Shown here piece by piece: positions 44,001 to 52,149 of a stretch of DNA of 56,724 bases. Below the pieces are notes generated by a model. That model was not told where the DNA came from and searched no databases. It saw only the letters and a program-made list of their open reading frames with translations. The first letter of the stretch is position 1; every line of letters starts with the position of its first letter. A program made the translations under genes and the position numbers. Source of the stretch: UBA11524 sp964383815 (GTDB lineage Bacteria; Bacillota; Clostridia; Christensenellales; Aristaeellaceae); contig CAYLIC010000008.1 of NCBI GenBank assembly GCA_964383815.1, positions 1 to 56,724 of the forward strand, in the 5' to 3' direction.

Positions 44001-44166
44001 CGGCGGACTAAACCTGCGGGAAACCCCCAGCGCGGATGCCCGGGTGCTGCTGTCCATTCCCCGTGGCACGGCGGTGACCATGCTGGAGCAGGGCAGCGAA
44101 TGGTGCAAGATACAGTATAACGACAGCATCGGCTATGTGATGAGCCGATACCTGCAACAGGAGTGA
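41002..44166 (+). CDS. Secreted SpoIID/LytB-domain protein with eight SH3b repeats (1054 aa)
   Basis: Start TTG 41002, nine bases after AAAGGAG. Signal peptide about 1-25 (SFANA). A SpoIID domain spans about 100-440, with VVPYEMGNSANIEALKAQAVAARTY (catalytic-type Glu in PYEM and the conserved KAQAVAAR) and GHGVGMSQRGAMQMG. Known SpoIID is a lytic transglycosylase that cuts stem-free glycan strands. Eight SH3b repeats of about 60 residues follow (about 470-1054), most containing NLRExxxxxARVLxxIPxG and GYVMxxYL; SH3b domains bind cell wall. Bacillus SpoIID is about 340 aa and membrane-anchored, so this is a vegetative wall enzyme rather than the sporulation protein. A weak TACAAT -10 lies near 40947. 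Confidence 0.9.
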   Translation: MHRRFCLFMCLVLLMTGWTASFANATEVQSAPLVQASTHNGMVRVYLSSMGSPTSLDVTIAGSYSTSGNTELNLSNGETINITFNTSTGQITMNRGNQSYPMGQSMAFRRHAALGSNGLRIAQTRMPDNLYPGDLYLTAQKSGNAWKLYAIVHVYMEYYLYGVVPYEMGNSANIEALKAQAVAARTYTLNKMQLRTNALYDVVDTTNDQVYYGNSDSTANCTAAVDATRGIVLMNGDALTGTYYTASNGGQTESAKNGLNASGYSYLGVKDDPFDLMNAASVKRQVTVLADNTDSSQNTTIRSLLNQKAQSLYGNGAQVTRIRSITPHTPMYNSPSRLYTKLDFDVTINGSIGTTLTLDIFSDLEKALGMSINSRQNELWTVETYADSFKLVARRFGHGVGMSQRGAMQMGSMGYTYDQILGFYYEDCRRVQYAFTHTVLSSLESGGKDTITSTEAPADVTTGSSNTATVKLAGVGDRLAIRSGASEDAYVLTSVVSGGMVTVLARADGWTLVQLGQIIGYAPTSALKFSGTPPTSSSATPTAISQWATVKCNGSLNLRSSASLSGKVQASIPNGAVLCVFQKENGWARVQYGAQVGWASADFLVMSDTYPGQTAGQGSTPAVVNIPSGSGTVNLRETASTTSRVLGTIAHGGTVTVLANDGSWCYVQAGAYEGYIMTKYLSVNGTTVDEPTIDTTPGTPGMGSGETEAIVKTASGTLNLREQPTTAARVLMTIPRGESIIVASRGADWCAVRYAGVSGHVMTQYLSFPGDASAEPASYATVVTQSGPLNMRSQPTTGSAVVVQIPRGAQVGVIAQSGSWSQVTYGGKSGYVMSGYLRTEGGAPTVTGSYARVTTSGGSLNLREKASADARVLLGIPQGTVLQVMSHGNGWVKVTYGGSTGYVMDKFLTFTEDAPATNPPRETGTALVATGNGGLNLRETASADARVLLSIPDGSHVELLQTGDTWCQVRYGGATGYVMTRFLSVQASTGSGPWVVSTPSGGLNLRETPSADARVLLSIPRGTAVTMLEQGSEWCKIQYNDSIGYVMSRYLQQE

Positions 44167-44170
44167 AGGT

Positions 44171-44908
44171 ATGGACTTGATGCGCCCCGGTGAACGCCTG
44201 GACGACCTGCAGCTGGCGGGCATGCGCATTCTGCAGAAGGAGAGCGGCTTCCGCTTTGGTATGGATGCGGTGCTCCTGGCGGACTTTGCCCGGGTGGAAA
44301 ACCGGGACAGGGTGGGGGACTTTGGCACGGGGACGGGCATTCTGCCGCTGCTCCTGCTGGGACGAGGTAAGGGTGCCCATGTGGATGCCTTTGAAATCCA
44401 GCCGGACATGGCAGACATGGCCCGGCGCACCATGGCGCTGAATGGCCTGACTGACCGGGTTACATTGCATGCCATGCCTGTGGAGCAGGCCCTGGACGTG
44501 CTGCCACCCTGCAGCCTGGATGCCATTGTGTGCAACCCGCCCTATGGCACGCCGGGAACCACATTGCTGAATCCCTCTGATAGCCTGCGCCTGGCCAGGC
44601 ACCAAGGAGCCGGGGGTCTTTCCGCCTGGCTGAAAACCGCCTACCGCCTGCTGAAGGGCAAGGGGCGCATGGCGCTGGTGTATCCTGCGCCGCGAATGCT
44701 GGAGCTGATGCAGGCCATGGAGCAGGCACACCTGGCACCCAAGCGGTTCCGGCTGGTCTTCCCATCCGCCACAAAGGCTGCCAACCTGGTGCTGGTGGAG
44801 GGCATGAAGGATGCCAAACCCATGCTGCATCCGGAGCCGCCGCTGATTGTTTATGAGGCGGACGGCAGCATGACGGAGGAACTGAAGCGCATTTATCATC
44901 AACAATGA
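44171..44908 (+). CDS. TrmN6-like tRNA adenine-N6 methyltransferase (245 aa)
   Basis: Rossmann-fold SAM methyltransferase of the YfiC/TrmN6 type, which in E. coli methylates A37 of tRNA-Val. Features: 'QKESGFRFGMDAVLLADFAR', the SAM-binding block VGDFGTGTGILPLLL and the catalytic NPPYG motif in IVCNPPYG. Length matches the family (about 245). It starts 5 bp after the SpoIID gene (AGGAG upstream), so it is probably cotranscribed, though the functions look unrelated. Substrate tRNA is inferred from the family. Confidence 0.88.
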   Translation: MDLMRPGERLDDLQLAGMRILQKESGFRFGMDAVLLADFARVENRDRVGDFGTGTGILPLLLLGRGKGAHVDAFEIQPDMADMARRTMALNGLTDRVTLHAMPVEQALDVLPPCSLDAIVCNPPYGTPGTTLLNPSDSLRLARHQGAGGLSAWLKTAYRLLKGKGRMALVYPAPRMLELMQAMEQAHLAPKRFRLVFPSATKAANLVLVEGMKDAKPMLHPEPPLIVYEADGSMTEELKRIYHQQ

Positions 44909-44911
44909 AAG

Positions 44912-44949
44912 AAAAGCCCATGTTCCGCGTGAATGGAACATGGGCTTTT
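44912..44949. terminator. Bidirectional terminator between the TrmN6-like gene and uxaA
   Basis: Perfect 15-bp stem AAAAGCCCATGTTCC / GGAACATGGGCTTTT with an 8-nt loop between convergent genes. Confidence 0.93.
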
Positions 44950-44959
44950 GCATTGCAGC

Positions 44960-46441
44960 TTACAGGGTGACGCCGGTTTTGAAAATCGCCAGATCGTGGA
45001 AGCCGTGCTTCTCGGAGCACACCTGCTGCCCGGAGGCAGTGGCAAGCACCAGCTCAAGCAAGGACTGGGACAGCTCCGGAAGGGACTTGCCGGAGAGCAG
45101 CTCACCGGCGTTGAAGTCAATCCACTCATGCTTGAAGCCTGCCAGCCTGCTGTTGCTGGCAATCTTGATGGTGGGCACCGGGCAGGCAAATGGCGTGCCG
45201 CGGCCTGTGGAGAACAGCACAATCTGCGCCCCGGCGGAGGCCAGGGCGGTGGCTGCCACCAGGTCGTTACCGGGGGCGGAGAGCAGGTTCAGGCCGGGAA
45301 CCTTCACCTTTTCGCCATAGGCCAGCACATCCTTCACCGGGGCAAAACCGCTCTTCTGGGTGCAGCCCAGCGCCTTGTCCTCCAGGGTGGAAATGCCGCC
45401 AGCCTTGTTGCCGGGCGAAGGATTTTCGTAGATGGTCTGGTGGTGCTCCTCGAAATAGCGCTTGAAATCGTTGATGAGGGCCACAGTTTTGCGGAACATG
45501 TCCTCGGTTTCGCAGCGGTCCATCAGGATGGTTTCTGCGCCAAACATTTCGGGCACCTCGGTGAGGATGGTGGCGCCGCCCTGGGCCACCAGCAAATCGG
45601 AAAAGCCGCCGATGACCGGGTTGGCGGTGATACCGCTAAAGCCATCGGAGCCGCCGCACTTCAGGCCAATCACCAGCCTGGAGGCAGGGCAGGGAACGCG
45701 GACCTCACAGCGCATGCGCTCTGCCAGCTGGGTGAGAAGGTTCATGCCCTCGACAATCTCGTCCTCCACCTGCTGGCACACCAGAAAGCGCACACGGGAT
45801 TTGTCGTAGTTGCCCATGCGCTCCTCAATGAAGCTCACGCCGCTGTTTTCGCAGCCCAGGCCCAGCACCAGCACGCCGCCCACGTTGGGGTGGGTTGCCA
45901 GGTCGGCAAGAATCTGCCGGGTGTTGTCCTGGTCGGCGCCCATTTGAGAGCAGCCGTAGGGGTGCGGGAAGGCGTACACGCTCTCCACACCGGCGCCCAC
46001 CAGGCTCTGGGCCTGGCGCTCCAGCGCCCTGGCCACATCGTTCACGCAGCCAACGGTGGGGAGAATCCACAGCTCGTTCCGCACACCCACCTTGCCATCG
46101 TGCCTGGGGTAGCCCATGAAGGTTGCAGGCTCCGCAGGCTGCAGCGCCGGATGCGTGGGGTGATAGTCGTATGCTAATTCGCCGGAGAGCAGGGTGTGCA
46201 GGTTGTGCACATGGATGTGGCTGCCCTGGGGAATATCCTCCCTGGCATAGCCAATGGGAAAGCCATACTTGATGATGTGACCATCCTTTGGAATGCTGCA
46301 CAGGGCCACCTTGTGCCCGGCAGGCACATCCGTTTTCAGGGTGACTGCAATGCCATCCACCGTTACGGCCGTGCCGGCTGACAGGGCGACAAGCGCCACA
46401 GCCACATTATCCCTGGGGGTGATGCGAAGCAGTTCAGCCAT
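44960..46441 (-). CDS. uxaA: Altronate dehydratase (493 aa)
   Basis: Dehydrates D-altronate to 2-keto-3-deoxygluconate in glucuronate/galacturonate breakdown. Both UxaA parts are present: the N-terminal SAF-like domain (about 1-95: DNVAVALVALSAGTAV, GHKVALCSI) and the catalytic domain with MGYPRHDGKVGVRNELWILP, VYAFPHPYGCSQMGAD, VLGLGCEN, LKCGGSDGFSGITANP and STGRGTPFACPVPTIKI. Cysteines in the last four blocks are iron-site candidates. ATG 46441 follows GGAGG inside the uxaB end; the genes are 3 bp apart. It may alternatively act on galactarate-type acids, but the uxaB neighbour favours altronate. Confidence 0.94.
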   Translation of the reverse strand: MAELLRITPRDNVAVALVALSAGTAVTVDGIAVTLKTDVPAGHKVALCSIPKDGHIIKYGFPIGYAREDIPQGSHIHVHNLHTLLSGELAYDYHPTHPALQPAEPATFMGYPRHDGKVGVRNELWILPTVGCVNDVARALERQAQSLVGAGVESVYAFPHPYGCSQMGADQDNTRQILADLATHPNVGGVLVLGLGCENSGVSFIEERMGNYDKSRVRFLVCQQVEDEIVEGMNLLTQLAERMRCEVRVPCPASRLVIGLKCGGSDGFSGITANPVIGGFSDLLVAQGGATILTEVPEMFGAETILMDRCETEDMFRKTVALINDFKRYFEEHHQTIYENPSPGNKAGGISTLEDKALGCTQKSGFAPVKDVLAYGEKVKVPGLNLLSAPGNDLVAATALASAGAQIVLFSTGRGTPFACPVPTIKIASNSRLAGFKHEWIDFNAGELLSGKSLPELSQSLLELVLATASGQQVCSEKHGFHDLAIFKTGVTL

Positions 46442-46444
46442 GGT

Positions 46445-47914
46445 TCAGCCTCCGAAGCGCTTGGTCACAACGGCGGTCATGCCGTTTGCCAGGATGTCGG
46501 CAAGGGAATCCGCCACGCTGTCCACAATGCCGGGCACCTGAATCAGCTCATTGCCGAAGAAGGCTTCATTGCCCAGGAAGGCCTCCACCATGTCCCGGAC
46601 GGGCAGGGAGGACTTTTCCGCGAAGAAGGCCAGCACCGCAGCATCGTCCTGCAGGGTGTAGGCTTCACCGTTGCGGGTGCATTCCAGCTTGCCATCCACC
46701 AGCCTGCCGCCGTGGTACAGGCTCATCAGCGCCGCCAGGGAGAAGGTCAGGTGCGGGGGCAGCTTGCCTTCCTGCCTGGCGTAAATCAGCAGGCTGGGCA
46801 TGCAGCGGGCACGCCACTTGGATACGCTGTTCAGGCAGATGGACAGAAGCGCATGCTTGATATAGGGGTTCATAAACCGCCCGGTGACCGCCTGGGCGAA
46901 GGCCACCAGGTCGTCCTTGGGCAGGGTCAGGGTGGGAATGACCTCGCTGTACAGGGTGTTCTGCATGAAGGATTGAATGGTATCGTCCTTCATGGCATCC
47001 AGCACATAGTCATAGCCGCACTGGAAGGCCATGGGGACGAAGGAGGTGTGTGCGCCATTGAGGATGCGCACCTTCCGCTGCTTGTAGGGCTTCTGGTTGT
47101 CAGTGAAAATCACGGGCAGGTCGCACTGGGGCAGAGGCAGCTCCCTGGAAATGTCCTTCTCGCTTTCAATAACCCACATGCCGAAAGGCTCGGCGGTAAC
47201 GAGAATGCGATCCTCATACCCCAGCTGCTGCCAGATGGCCTGATCCTCACCCCGGGGGTAACCGGTGACAATGCGATCCACCAGGGTGGAGGTGAAGATG
47301 CAGGCTTCATCCAGCCAGCGGTCGAACTGTTCGCCCAGGTTCCAGAGCTTGGACAGTGCCTTCACGCACTTTTTCAGCATGATGCCGTTGTCGTCAATCA
47401 GCTCCACCGGCAGGATGATAAGGCCCTTGTCCTTTGCGTAGCTGAAGTGCTTGGCACGCTCGTACAGCAGCTTGGTCAGCTTGCCGGGGTAGGAGGCAGG
47501 CGGGCACATGTCCAGCTGGTCGCTTTCATCCAGCACGATGCCGGCCTCCGTGGTGTTGGACACCACAAAGCGAAGTGTGTCGCACTTGGCATAGGCGGCG
47601 TAGGCCTCATAGTCGGCATAGGCGTCCACCGCATCGCTGACAGAGGTCACAATGCGGGACTGCTCCACAGGCTTGCCATCCACCAGGCCGCGGAGCAGCA
47701 CGGTGTAGCGGCAGTCCTGCTCCCTGAAAGCGGGGAACAGCTGGCCCATGGCAATGGGCTTTACCAGCACCACGGAGCCGTTGAAATCCGTCTTCTCGTT
47801 GACAATGTCGATAAAGTAGTCCACAAAGGCCCTCAGGAAGTTTCCCTCACCAAATTGGAGCACCTTCACCGGGCGCACGGGCGCAGGTGCAGCGGCAGCC
47901 GTCAGTCTATCCAT
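46445..47914 (-). CDS. uxaB: Tagaturonate reductase (altronate oxidoreductase) (489 aa)
   Basis: Member of the long-chain mannitol dehydrogenase family that reduces D-tagaturonate to D-altronate with NADH. Features: VLQFGEGNFLRAFVDYFID (nucleotide-binding start), FVVSNTTEAGI, LPVELIDDNGIMLKKCV and the conserved KVRILNGAHTSFVPMAFQCG with the catalytic lysine region. It resembles UxaB rather than UxuB (fructuronate reductase) in these motifs; the split is not certain by eye. ATG 47914 is seven bases after GGAGGG. Transcribed divergently from the LacI gene, with an operator-like repeat in its leader. Confidence 0.9.
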   Translation of the reverse strand: MDRLTAAAAPAPVRPVKVLQFGEGNFLRAFVDYFIDIVNEKTDFNGSVVLVKPIAMGQLFPAFREQDCRYTVLLRGLVDGKPVEQSRIVTSVSDAVDAYADYEAYAAYAKCDTLRFVVSNTTEAGIVLDESDQLDMCPPASYPGKLTKLLYERAKHFSYAKDKGLIILPVELIDDNGIMLKKCVKALSKLWNLGEQFDRWLDEACIFTSTLVDRIVTGYPRGEDQAIWQQLGYEDRILVTAEPFGMWVIESEKDISRELPLPQCDLPVIFTDNQKPYKQRKVRILNGAHTSFVPMAFQCGYDYVLDAMKDDTIQSFMQNTLYSEVIPTLTLPKDDLVAFAQAVTGRFMNPYIKHALLSICLNSVSKWRARCMPSLLIYARQEGKLPPHLTFSLAALMSLYHGGRLVDGKLECTRNGEAYTLQDDAAVLAFFAEKSSLPVRDMVEAFLGNEAFFGNELIQVPGIVDSVADSLADILANGMTAVVTKRFGG

Positions 47915-47952
47915 TGCGTTTCCCTCCAAATAATAGGTTGCTTTCATCATCG

Positions 47953-47966
47953 TGTAACCATTTACA
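47953..47966. promoter_or_regulatory. Candidate LacI-type operator in the uxaBA leader
   Basis: TGTAA-CCAT-TTACA, a perfect 5+5 inverted repeat with a 4-bp centre, starting about 8 bp downstream of the predicted uxaB start point. It matches the repeat at 48106-48119 in arm sequence and spacing. Confidence 0.7.
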
Positions 47967-47980
47967 TCTTGCACAGGGAT

Positions 47981-48009
47981 ATTCTATCAAGTTTTTTTCA
48001 TTTCGTCAA
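47981..48009 (-). promoter_or_regulatory. uxaBA promoter
   Basis: Minus strand: TTGACG (48004-48009), 17-bp spacer, TAGAAT (47981-47986); the predicted start point is near 47974. Confidence 0.8.
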
Positions 48010-48060
48010 TGCGTTTTGCGATATCGGGGAAAGTTTTTGCCGAAATACAGAAGATACGGC

Positions 48061-48089
48061 TTGCAAAACGAGGAAAGAGCATGTATAAT
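48061..48089 (+). promoter_or_regulatory. Promoter of the lacI-type gene and uxaC
   Basis: TTGCAA (48061-48066), 17-bp spacer, TATAAT (48084-48089); the predicted start point is near 48096. Confidence 0.85.
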
Positions 48090-48105
48090 AGGGATGCAAA
48101 CAGGC

Positions 48106-48119
48106 TGTAAACACTTACA
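48106..48119. promoter_or_regulatory. Candidate LacI-type operator upstream of the regulator gene
   Basis: TGTAA-ACAC-TTACA, a perfect 5+5 inverted repeat about 10 bp downstream of the predicted start point. Together with 47953-47966 it places identical half-sites on both divergent transcripts. A CcpA cre-like reading is possible, but the match to cre is weaker. Confidence 0.7.
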
Positions 48120-48140
48120 ACAGGTTTAGGGGGCGGGCAT

Positions 48141-49142
48141 GTGAATATCTACGACATTTCCAAGCGGGCAGGGGTGTCCATTGCAACGGTCAGCCGCGTG
48201 CTGAACGACAGCCCCCATGTGAGCCCTGTTACCCGGCAGCGGGTGATGGCGGTGATTAACGACAGCGGCTATGTGCCCAATGCCTTCGCCAGAGGCCTGG
48301 GCCTGAACACCATGCAGACCATTGGCCTGCTGTGCCCGGATGCCACCGATGCCTACCTGGCGCAGGCACTGGCCTATATGGAAAGCGCCTTGCGCACGCG
48401 CGGGTACGATTGCCTGCTGTGCTGCACCGGCAAGAGCCTGGAGGCCCGCATGGCTGGCGTGGAGCAGCTGAAGTCCCGCCATGTGGATGGTATGGTGCTG
48501 ATGGGCTCCTCCTTCATTGAGGATTCTGACAGGGACAACGAGTACATCCGCCAGGCGGCAAAGGCCGTGCCTGTGGTGCTGCTGAACGGCTCCTTTCCCT
48601 GCGAGCATGTGTACTGCGTGCTGTGCGATGATCAGCGGGCCACCATGGAGGCGGCGCGCCACCTGCTGAGCACCGGGTGCAGGCGCATCCTGTACCTGTA
48701 CCACAGCAAGAACTACTCCGGCAGAAAGAAGCTGGCGGGATACCGGGACGCCATGGAGGAGCAAGGCCTGGATGAGAGCCTGCTGTGCTACTTCGACCAG
48801 AACAAGATGAGCGTGCAGGATGTGCGTGACAGGCTGATGGAGCTGGAAAAACAGGGTGTGACCTTCGATGCGGTGCTGGCCAGTGAGGACAGCCTGGCCA
48901 TTGGCGCGCTGAAATACGCCAAGGCCTCCGGCAAGTCCGTGCCTGGCGACCTGAGCGTGGTGGGCTACAACAACTCCGCCTACTGCACCTTCTGCGAGCC
49001 GGAGCTGACCAGCGTGGACAACAAGCTGAAGGCCATTTGCGACCACATTGTGGAAACGCTGATGGGCGTGCTGGGCGGCAAGGAAATGCCGCAAAAGACC
49101 GTTTTCACAGGGGAAATGGTGCTGCGCCAGTCCACAAGATAA
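48141..49142 (+). CDS. LacI-family repressor of uronate genes (333 aa)
   Basis: The N-terminal DNA-binding domain is typical (NIYDISKRAGVSIATVSRVLNDSPHVSPVTRQRV, read in parts) with hinge PNAFARGLGLNTM. The periplasmic-binding-like effector domain follows (TIGLLCPDATDAYLAQAL to the C-terminal PGDLSVVGYNNSAY). Start GTG 48141 with AGGGGG upstream; an ATG two bases earlier is out of frame. It lies between uxaBA and uxaC and is followed by uxaC after 60 bp with no terminator. It probably represses both transcripts and is released by a uronate intermediate (inference). The closest named relatives would be UxuR/KdgR-type LacI proteins. Confidence 0.92.
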   Translation: MNIYDISKRAGVSIATVSRVLNDSPHVSPVTRQRVMAVINDSGYVPNAFARGLGLNTMQTIGLLCPDATDAYLAQALAYMESALRTRGYDCLLCCTGKSLEARMAGVEQLKSRHVDGMVLMGSSFIEDSDRDNEYIRQAAKAVPVVLLNGSFPCEHVYCVLCDDQRATMEAARHLLSTGCRRILYLYHSKNYSGRKKLAGYRDAMEEQGLDESLLCYFDQNKMSVQDVRDRLMELEKQGVTFDAVLASEDSLAIGALKYAKASGKSVPGDLSVVGYNNSAYCTFCEPELTSVDNKLKAICDHIVETLMGVLGGKEMPQKTVFTGEMVLRQSTR

Positions 49143-49202
49143 GCGACCCCATCCACCGGTTGTGGATTCAACATATCATTGCTGCTTGAAGGAGAGAGAA
49201 CC

Positions 49203-50612
49203 ATGCAGGCATTTATGGACAAGGATTTTCTGCTGACCACCGAGACCTCCCGCAAGCTCTATCACGAGTTTGCTGCAAAGTGCCCCATTATCGATTACCA
49301 TTGCCACATCAGCCCTCAACAGATCTATGAGGATTTGCAGTATGAGAACATCACCCAGGTCTGGCTGGGCGGCGACCACTACAAGTGGCGCCTGATGCGC
49401 AGTGCAGGCGTGGATGAGAAGTACATCACCGGTGATGCCAGCGATTATGAAAAGTTCTGCAAGTGGGCCATGGTCCTGGGCAAGGCCATTGGCAACCCCC
49501 TGTACCACTGGAGCCACCTGGAGCTGCAGCGGTTCTTCGGCTACTATGGCACCCTGAGCGAAAAGACCGCCGATGAGGTGTGGAACCTGGCAAACGCCAA
49601 GCTCCAGTCCGCCGGCTTCTCCGTCCGCGGCCTCATCAACATGAGCAATGTGGAAACCATCTGCACCACCGATGACCCCATCGACAGCCTGGAATGGCAC
49701 AGGAAGCTGGCGGCGGACGACACCTTCAAGACCAATGTGTGGCCTGCCTGGCGGCCCGACAAGGCCATGAACATCGAAAAGCCGGATTTCACCGCCTACC
49801 TGGAAAAGCTGGGCAAGGCTGCGGACATGGAAATCAAGACCTTTGCCGATGTGAAGGCCGCGCTGACCCGCCGGATGGAATACTTCCATGAGAACCACTG
49901 CTGCCTGAGCGACCACGGCATCAACTATGTGATGTACGAGCCTGCCACCGATGCGGAGATTGAGGCTATCTTCGCCAGGCGCATGGCTGGCGAGGCCGTG
50001 TCCGCCAGGGAAGAGGCTGCCTATAAGACGGCCTGCATGCTGTTCCTGGCTGGCGAATACAAGCGGCTGAACTGGGTGATGCAGCTCCACTACGGCTGCC
50101 GCCGGGACAACAACCTGACCATGTATGCCAGGCTGGGCCCGGACACCGGCTATGACACCATTGACAATTACGCGCCTGCGGGACAGACTGCGGCCTTCCT
50201 GGGTGCGGTGGATAAGTCCACCGGCCTGCCCAAGACCATCCTGTACAGCCTGAACCCCAATGACAATGCCGCCATTGATACCATCTGCGGCTGCTTCCAG
50301 TCCAGCGAGGCGGTGAGCAAGATTCAGCACGGCTCTGCCTGGTGGTTCAACGACCATCTCCAGGGCATGACCGAGCAGCTGACCTCTCTGGCACAGTTGG
50401 GCTATCTGGCTGGCTTTGTGGGTATGCTGACCGACAGCCGCTCTTTCCTCAGCTACCCCAGGCATGAGTATTTCCGCCGCATTCTGTGCCGCCTGCTGGG
50501 CGAGTGGGTGGAGCAGGGCCTGTTCCCCCAGGACTACGACATTCTGGGCGACATCGTCACCGGCGTAAGCTACAAAAACGCCAGGAACTACTTTGGCTTC
50601 GCACAGAAGTAA
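49203..50612 (+). CDS. uxaC: Glucuronate isomerase (469 aa)
   Basis: Converts D-glucuronate to D-fructuronate and D-galacturonate to D-tagaturonate, the entry step for UxaB and UxaA. UxaC signatures are plain: MQAFMDKDFLLTTETSRKLYHEF, the metal site IIDYHCHISPQQI, DDPIDSLEWH, MQLHYGCRRDNN and HGSAWWFNDHLQGM, ending RNYFGFAQK. Length matches the family (about 466). ATG 49203 follows AAGGAGAGAG. It is downstream of the repressor on the same transcript and ends at a strong terminator. Confidence 0.97.
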   Translation: MQAFMDKDFLLTTETSRKLYHEFAAKCPIIDYHCHISPQQIYEDLQYENITQVWLGGDHYKWRLMRSAGVDEKYITGDASDYEKFCKWAMVLGKAIGNPLYHWSHLELQRFFGYYGTLSEKTADEVWNLANAKLQSAGFSVRGLINMSNVETICTTDDPIDSLEWHRKLAADDTFKTNVWPAWRPDKAMNIEKPDFTAYLEKLGKAADMEIKTFADVKAALTRRMEYFHENHCCLSDHGINYVMYEPATDAEIEAIFARRMAGEAVSAREEAAYKTACMLFLAGEYKRLNWVMQLHYGCRRDNNLTMYARLGPDTGYDTIDNYAPAGQTAAFLGAVDKSTGLPKTILYSLNPNDNAAIDTICGCFQSSEAVSKIQHGSAWWFNDHLQGMTEQLTSLAQLGYLAGFVGMLTDSRSFLSYPRHEYFRRILCRLLGEWVEQGLFPQDYDILGDIVTGVSYKNARNYFGFAQK

Positions 50613-50622
50613 GACCATCACA

Positions 50623-50648
50623 GCCGGGCAGCGTGCCCGGCCTTTTTT
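50623..50648 (+). terminator. Terminator of uxaC
   Basis: 7-bp stem GCCGGGC / GCCCGGC, 5-nt loop, then C and TTTTTT (50643-50648). Confidence 0.92.
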
Positions 50649-50671
50649 GTGCCATAGAAACAGTTTGCACC

Positions 50672-50699
50672 TTGCTTTTCATGAAATGGGTAGTATAAT
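50672..50699 (+). promoter_or_regulatory. Promoter of the M18 aminopeptidase gene
   Basis: TTGCTT (50672-50677), 16-bp spacer, TATAAT (50694-50699). The start point near 50706 excludes an in-frame ATG at 50698 as the start codon. Confidence 0.75.
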
Positions 50700-50733
50700 G
50701 GATGCATCACCATCAGGAAAGGATGCAAAGATT

Positions 50734-52125
50734 ATGTACAAAAAGAATGCCTGGGAGCAGTATGACGAGGCGGAGCTGGCGAAGGTGAATGCCTTTGCTG
50801 AAAAGTATAAGGCCTACCTGGATGCCGGCAAGACCGAGCGGGAATGCGTGATCGAGGCGGTGAAGCTGGCGGAGGCTGCTGGCTTTGCCGACCTGGATAA
50901 AATCATCAGGGAAGGCGGCAAGCTGCAGGCGGGCGACCGGGTGTACCGCAACTGGATGGGCAAGGACATGATGCTGTTCATTGTGGGCAGCAAGCCCATG
51001 GCAGAGGGCATGAACATCCTGGGTGCGCATATTGATTCACCCCGCATGGATGTGAAGCAGAATCCCCTTTATGAGGAGGAAGGCCTGGCTTACCTGGACA
51101 CCCACTACTATGGCGGCATTAAGAAGTATCAGTGGGTAGCATGCCCCCTGGCCCTGCACGGGGTGATTTGCAAGAAGGACGGCACCACTGTGACCATTTC
51201 CATTGGCGAGGATGATGCCGACCCGGTGTTCTACATCTCCGACCTGCTAATTCACCTGGCGGGTGAGCAGATGGGTGCGCCTGCCAGCAAGGTGATTGAG
51301 GGCGAGGCCCTGAACCTGATTGTGGGCAGCCAGCCCCTGAAGGGCGAGGAGAAGGACGCGGTGAAGGCCAATGTGCTGAAGCTGCTGAAGGACAAGTATG
51401 GCGTGGAGGAGGAGGACTTCCTTTCTGCCGAATTGGAGATTGTGCCTGCCGGCAAGGCCCGCGACGTGGGCTTTGATCGGGGCATGATTGCTGGCTATGG
51501 TCATGATGACCGGGTGTGCGCCTACCCCTCCATGGCGGCTGTGCTGGACTATGAAGGCACGCCGGAATACACCCTGTGCGCCGTGCTGACGGACAAGGAG
51601 GAAATCGGCAGCGTGGGCGCCACGGGCATGAACGCCAAATATTTTGAAAACACCGTGGGCGAACTGTACAACTGTGTCCATGGCTACTGCGCCCTGGGGC
51701 TGACCCGTACCCTGCAGAACAGCCGCATGCTGTCCAGCGATGTCAGCGCAGGCTATGACCCCAATTTCGCTGGCGTGTTTGAGAAGAAGAATGCTGCCAT
51801 CATGGGCCATGGTGTGTGCTTCAACAAGTTCACCGGTTCCCGTGGCAAGGGCGGCTCCAACGATGCCAACGCCGAATACATCGCCCAGGTGCGGGCTATC
51901 ATGGACGATGCCAATGTGGATTGGCAGACCGCCGAGCTGGGCAAGGTGGATGTGGGCGGCGGCGGAACCATTGCCTACATCTGCGCCAACTACGGCATGA
52001 ACTGCATCGACTGTGGCATTGCGGTGCTCAGCATGCACGCCCCCTGGGAGATGATCAGCAAGGCTGACTTGTACGAGGGTTACAAGTGCTACTGTGCGTT
52101 CCTCAAGGGTGCCAAGGCCTTCTGA
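50734..52125 (+). CDS. M18-family aminopeptidase (463 aa)
   Basis: Cytoplasmic zinc aminopeptidase of the aspartyl/aminopeptidase I family, which trims N-terminal residues from peptides in a dodecameric tetrahedral shell. Metal and catalytic residues appear in NILGAHIDSPRMD, AVLTDKEEIGSVGATG (Glu-Glu pair), LSSDVSAGYDP and AVLSMHAPWEMIS. Length suits the family (about 430-470). ATG 50734 is ten bases after AAAGGA. It stands as its own unit, followed 24 bp later by a DUF3795 gene. Confidence 0.95.
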   Translation: MYKKNAWEQYDEAELAKVNAFAEKYKAYLDAGKTERECVIEAVKLAEAAGFADLDKIIREGGKLQAGDRVYRNWMGKDMMLFIVGSKPMAEGMNILGAHIDSPRMDVKQNPLYEEEGLAYLDTHYYGGIKKYQWVACPLALHGVICKKDGTTVTISIGEDDADPVFYISDLLIHLAGEQMGAPASKVIEGEALNLIVGSQPLKGEEKDAVKANVLKLLKDKYGVEEEDFLSAELEIVPAGKARDVGFDRGMIAGYGHDDRVCAYPSMAAVLDYEGTPEYTLCAVLTDKEEIGSVGATGMNAKYFENTVGELYNCVHGYCALGLTRTLQNSRMLSSDVSAGYDPNFAGVFEKKNAAIMGHGVCFNKFTGSRGKGGSNDANAEYIAQVRAIMDDANVDWQTAELGKVDVGGGGTIAYICANYGMNCIDCGIAVLSMHAPWEMISKADLYEGYKCYCAFLKGAKAF

Positions 52126-52149
52126 CCGTTTCATTTCGGAGGTGTGAAC

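Noticed and set aside
41002..44166. Sporulation protein SpoIID itself
   Set aside because: It is three times too long, secreted rather than membrane-anchored, and carries eight SH3b repeats.
48106..48119. CcpA cre site
   Set aside because: The repeat resembles cre loosely, but its exact partner at 47953-47966 and the adjacent LacI gene favour a local operator.
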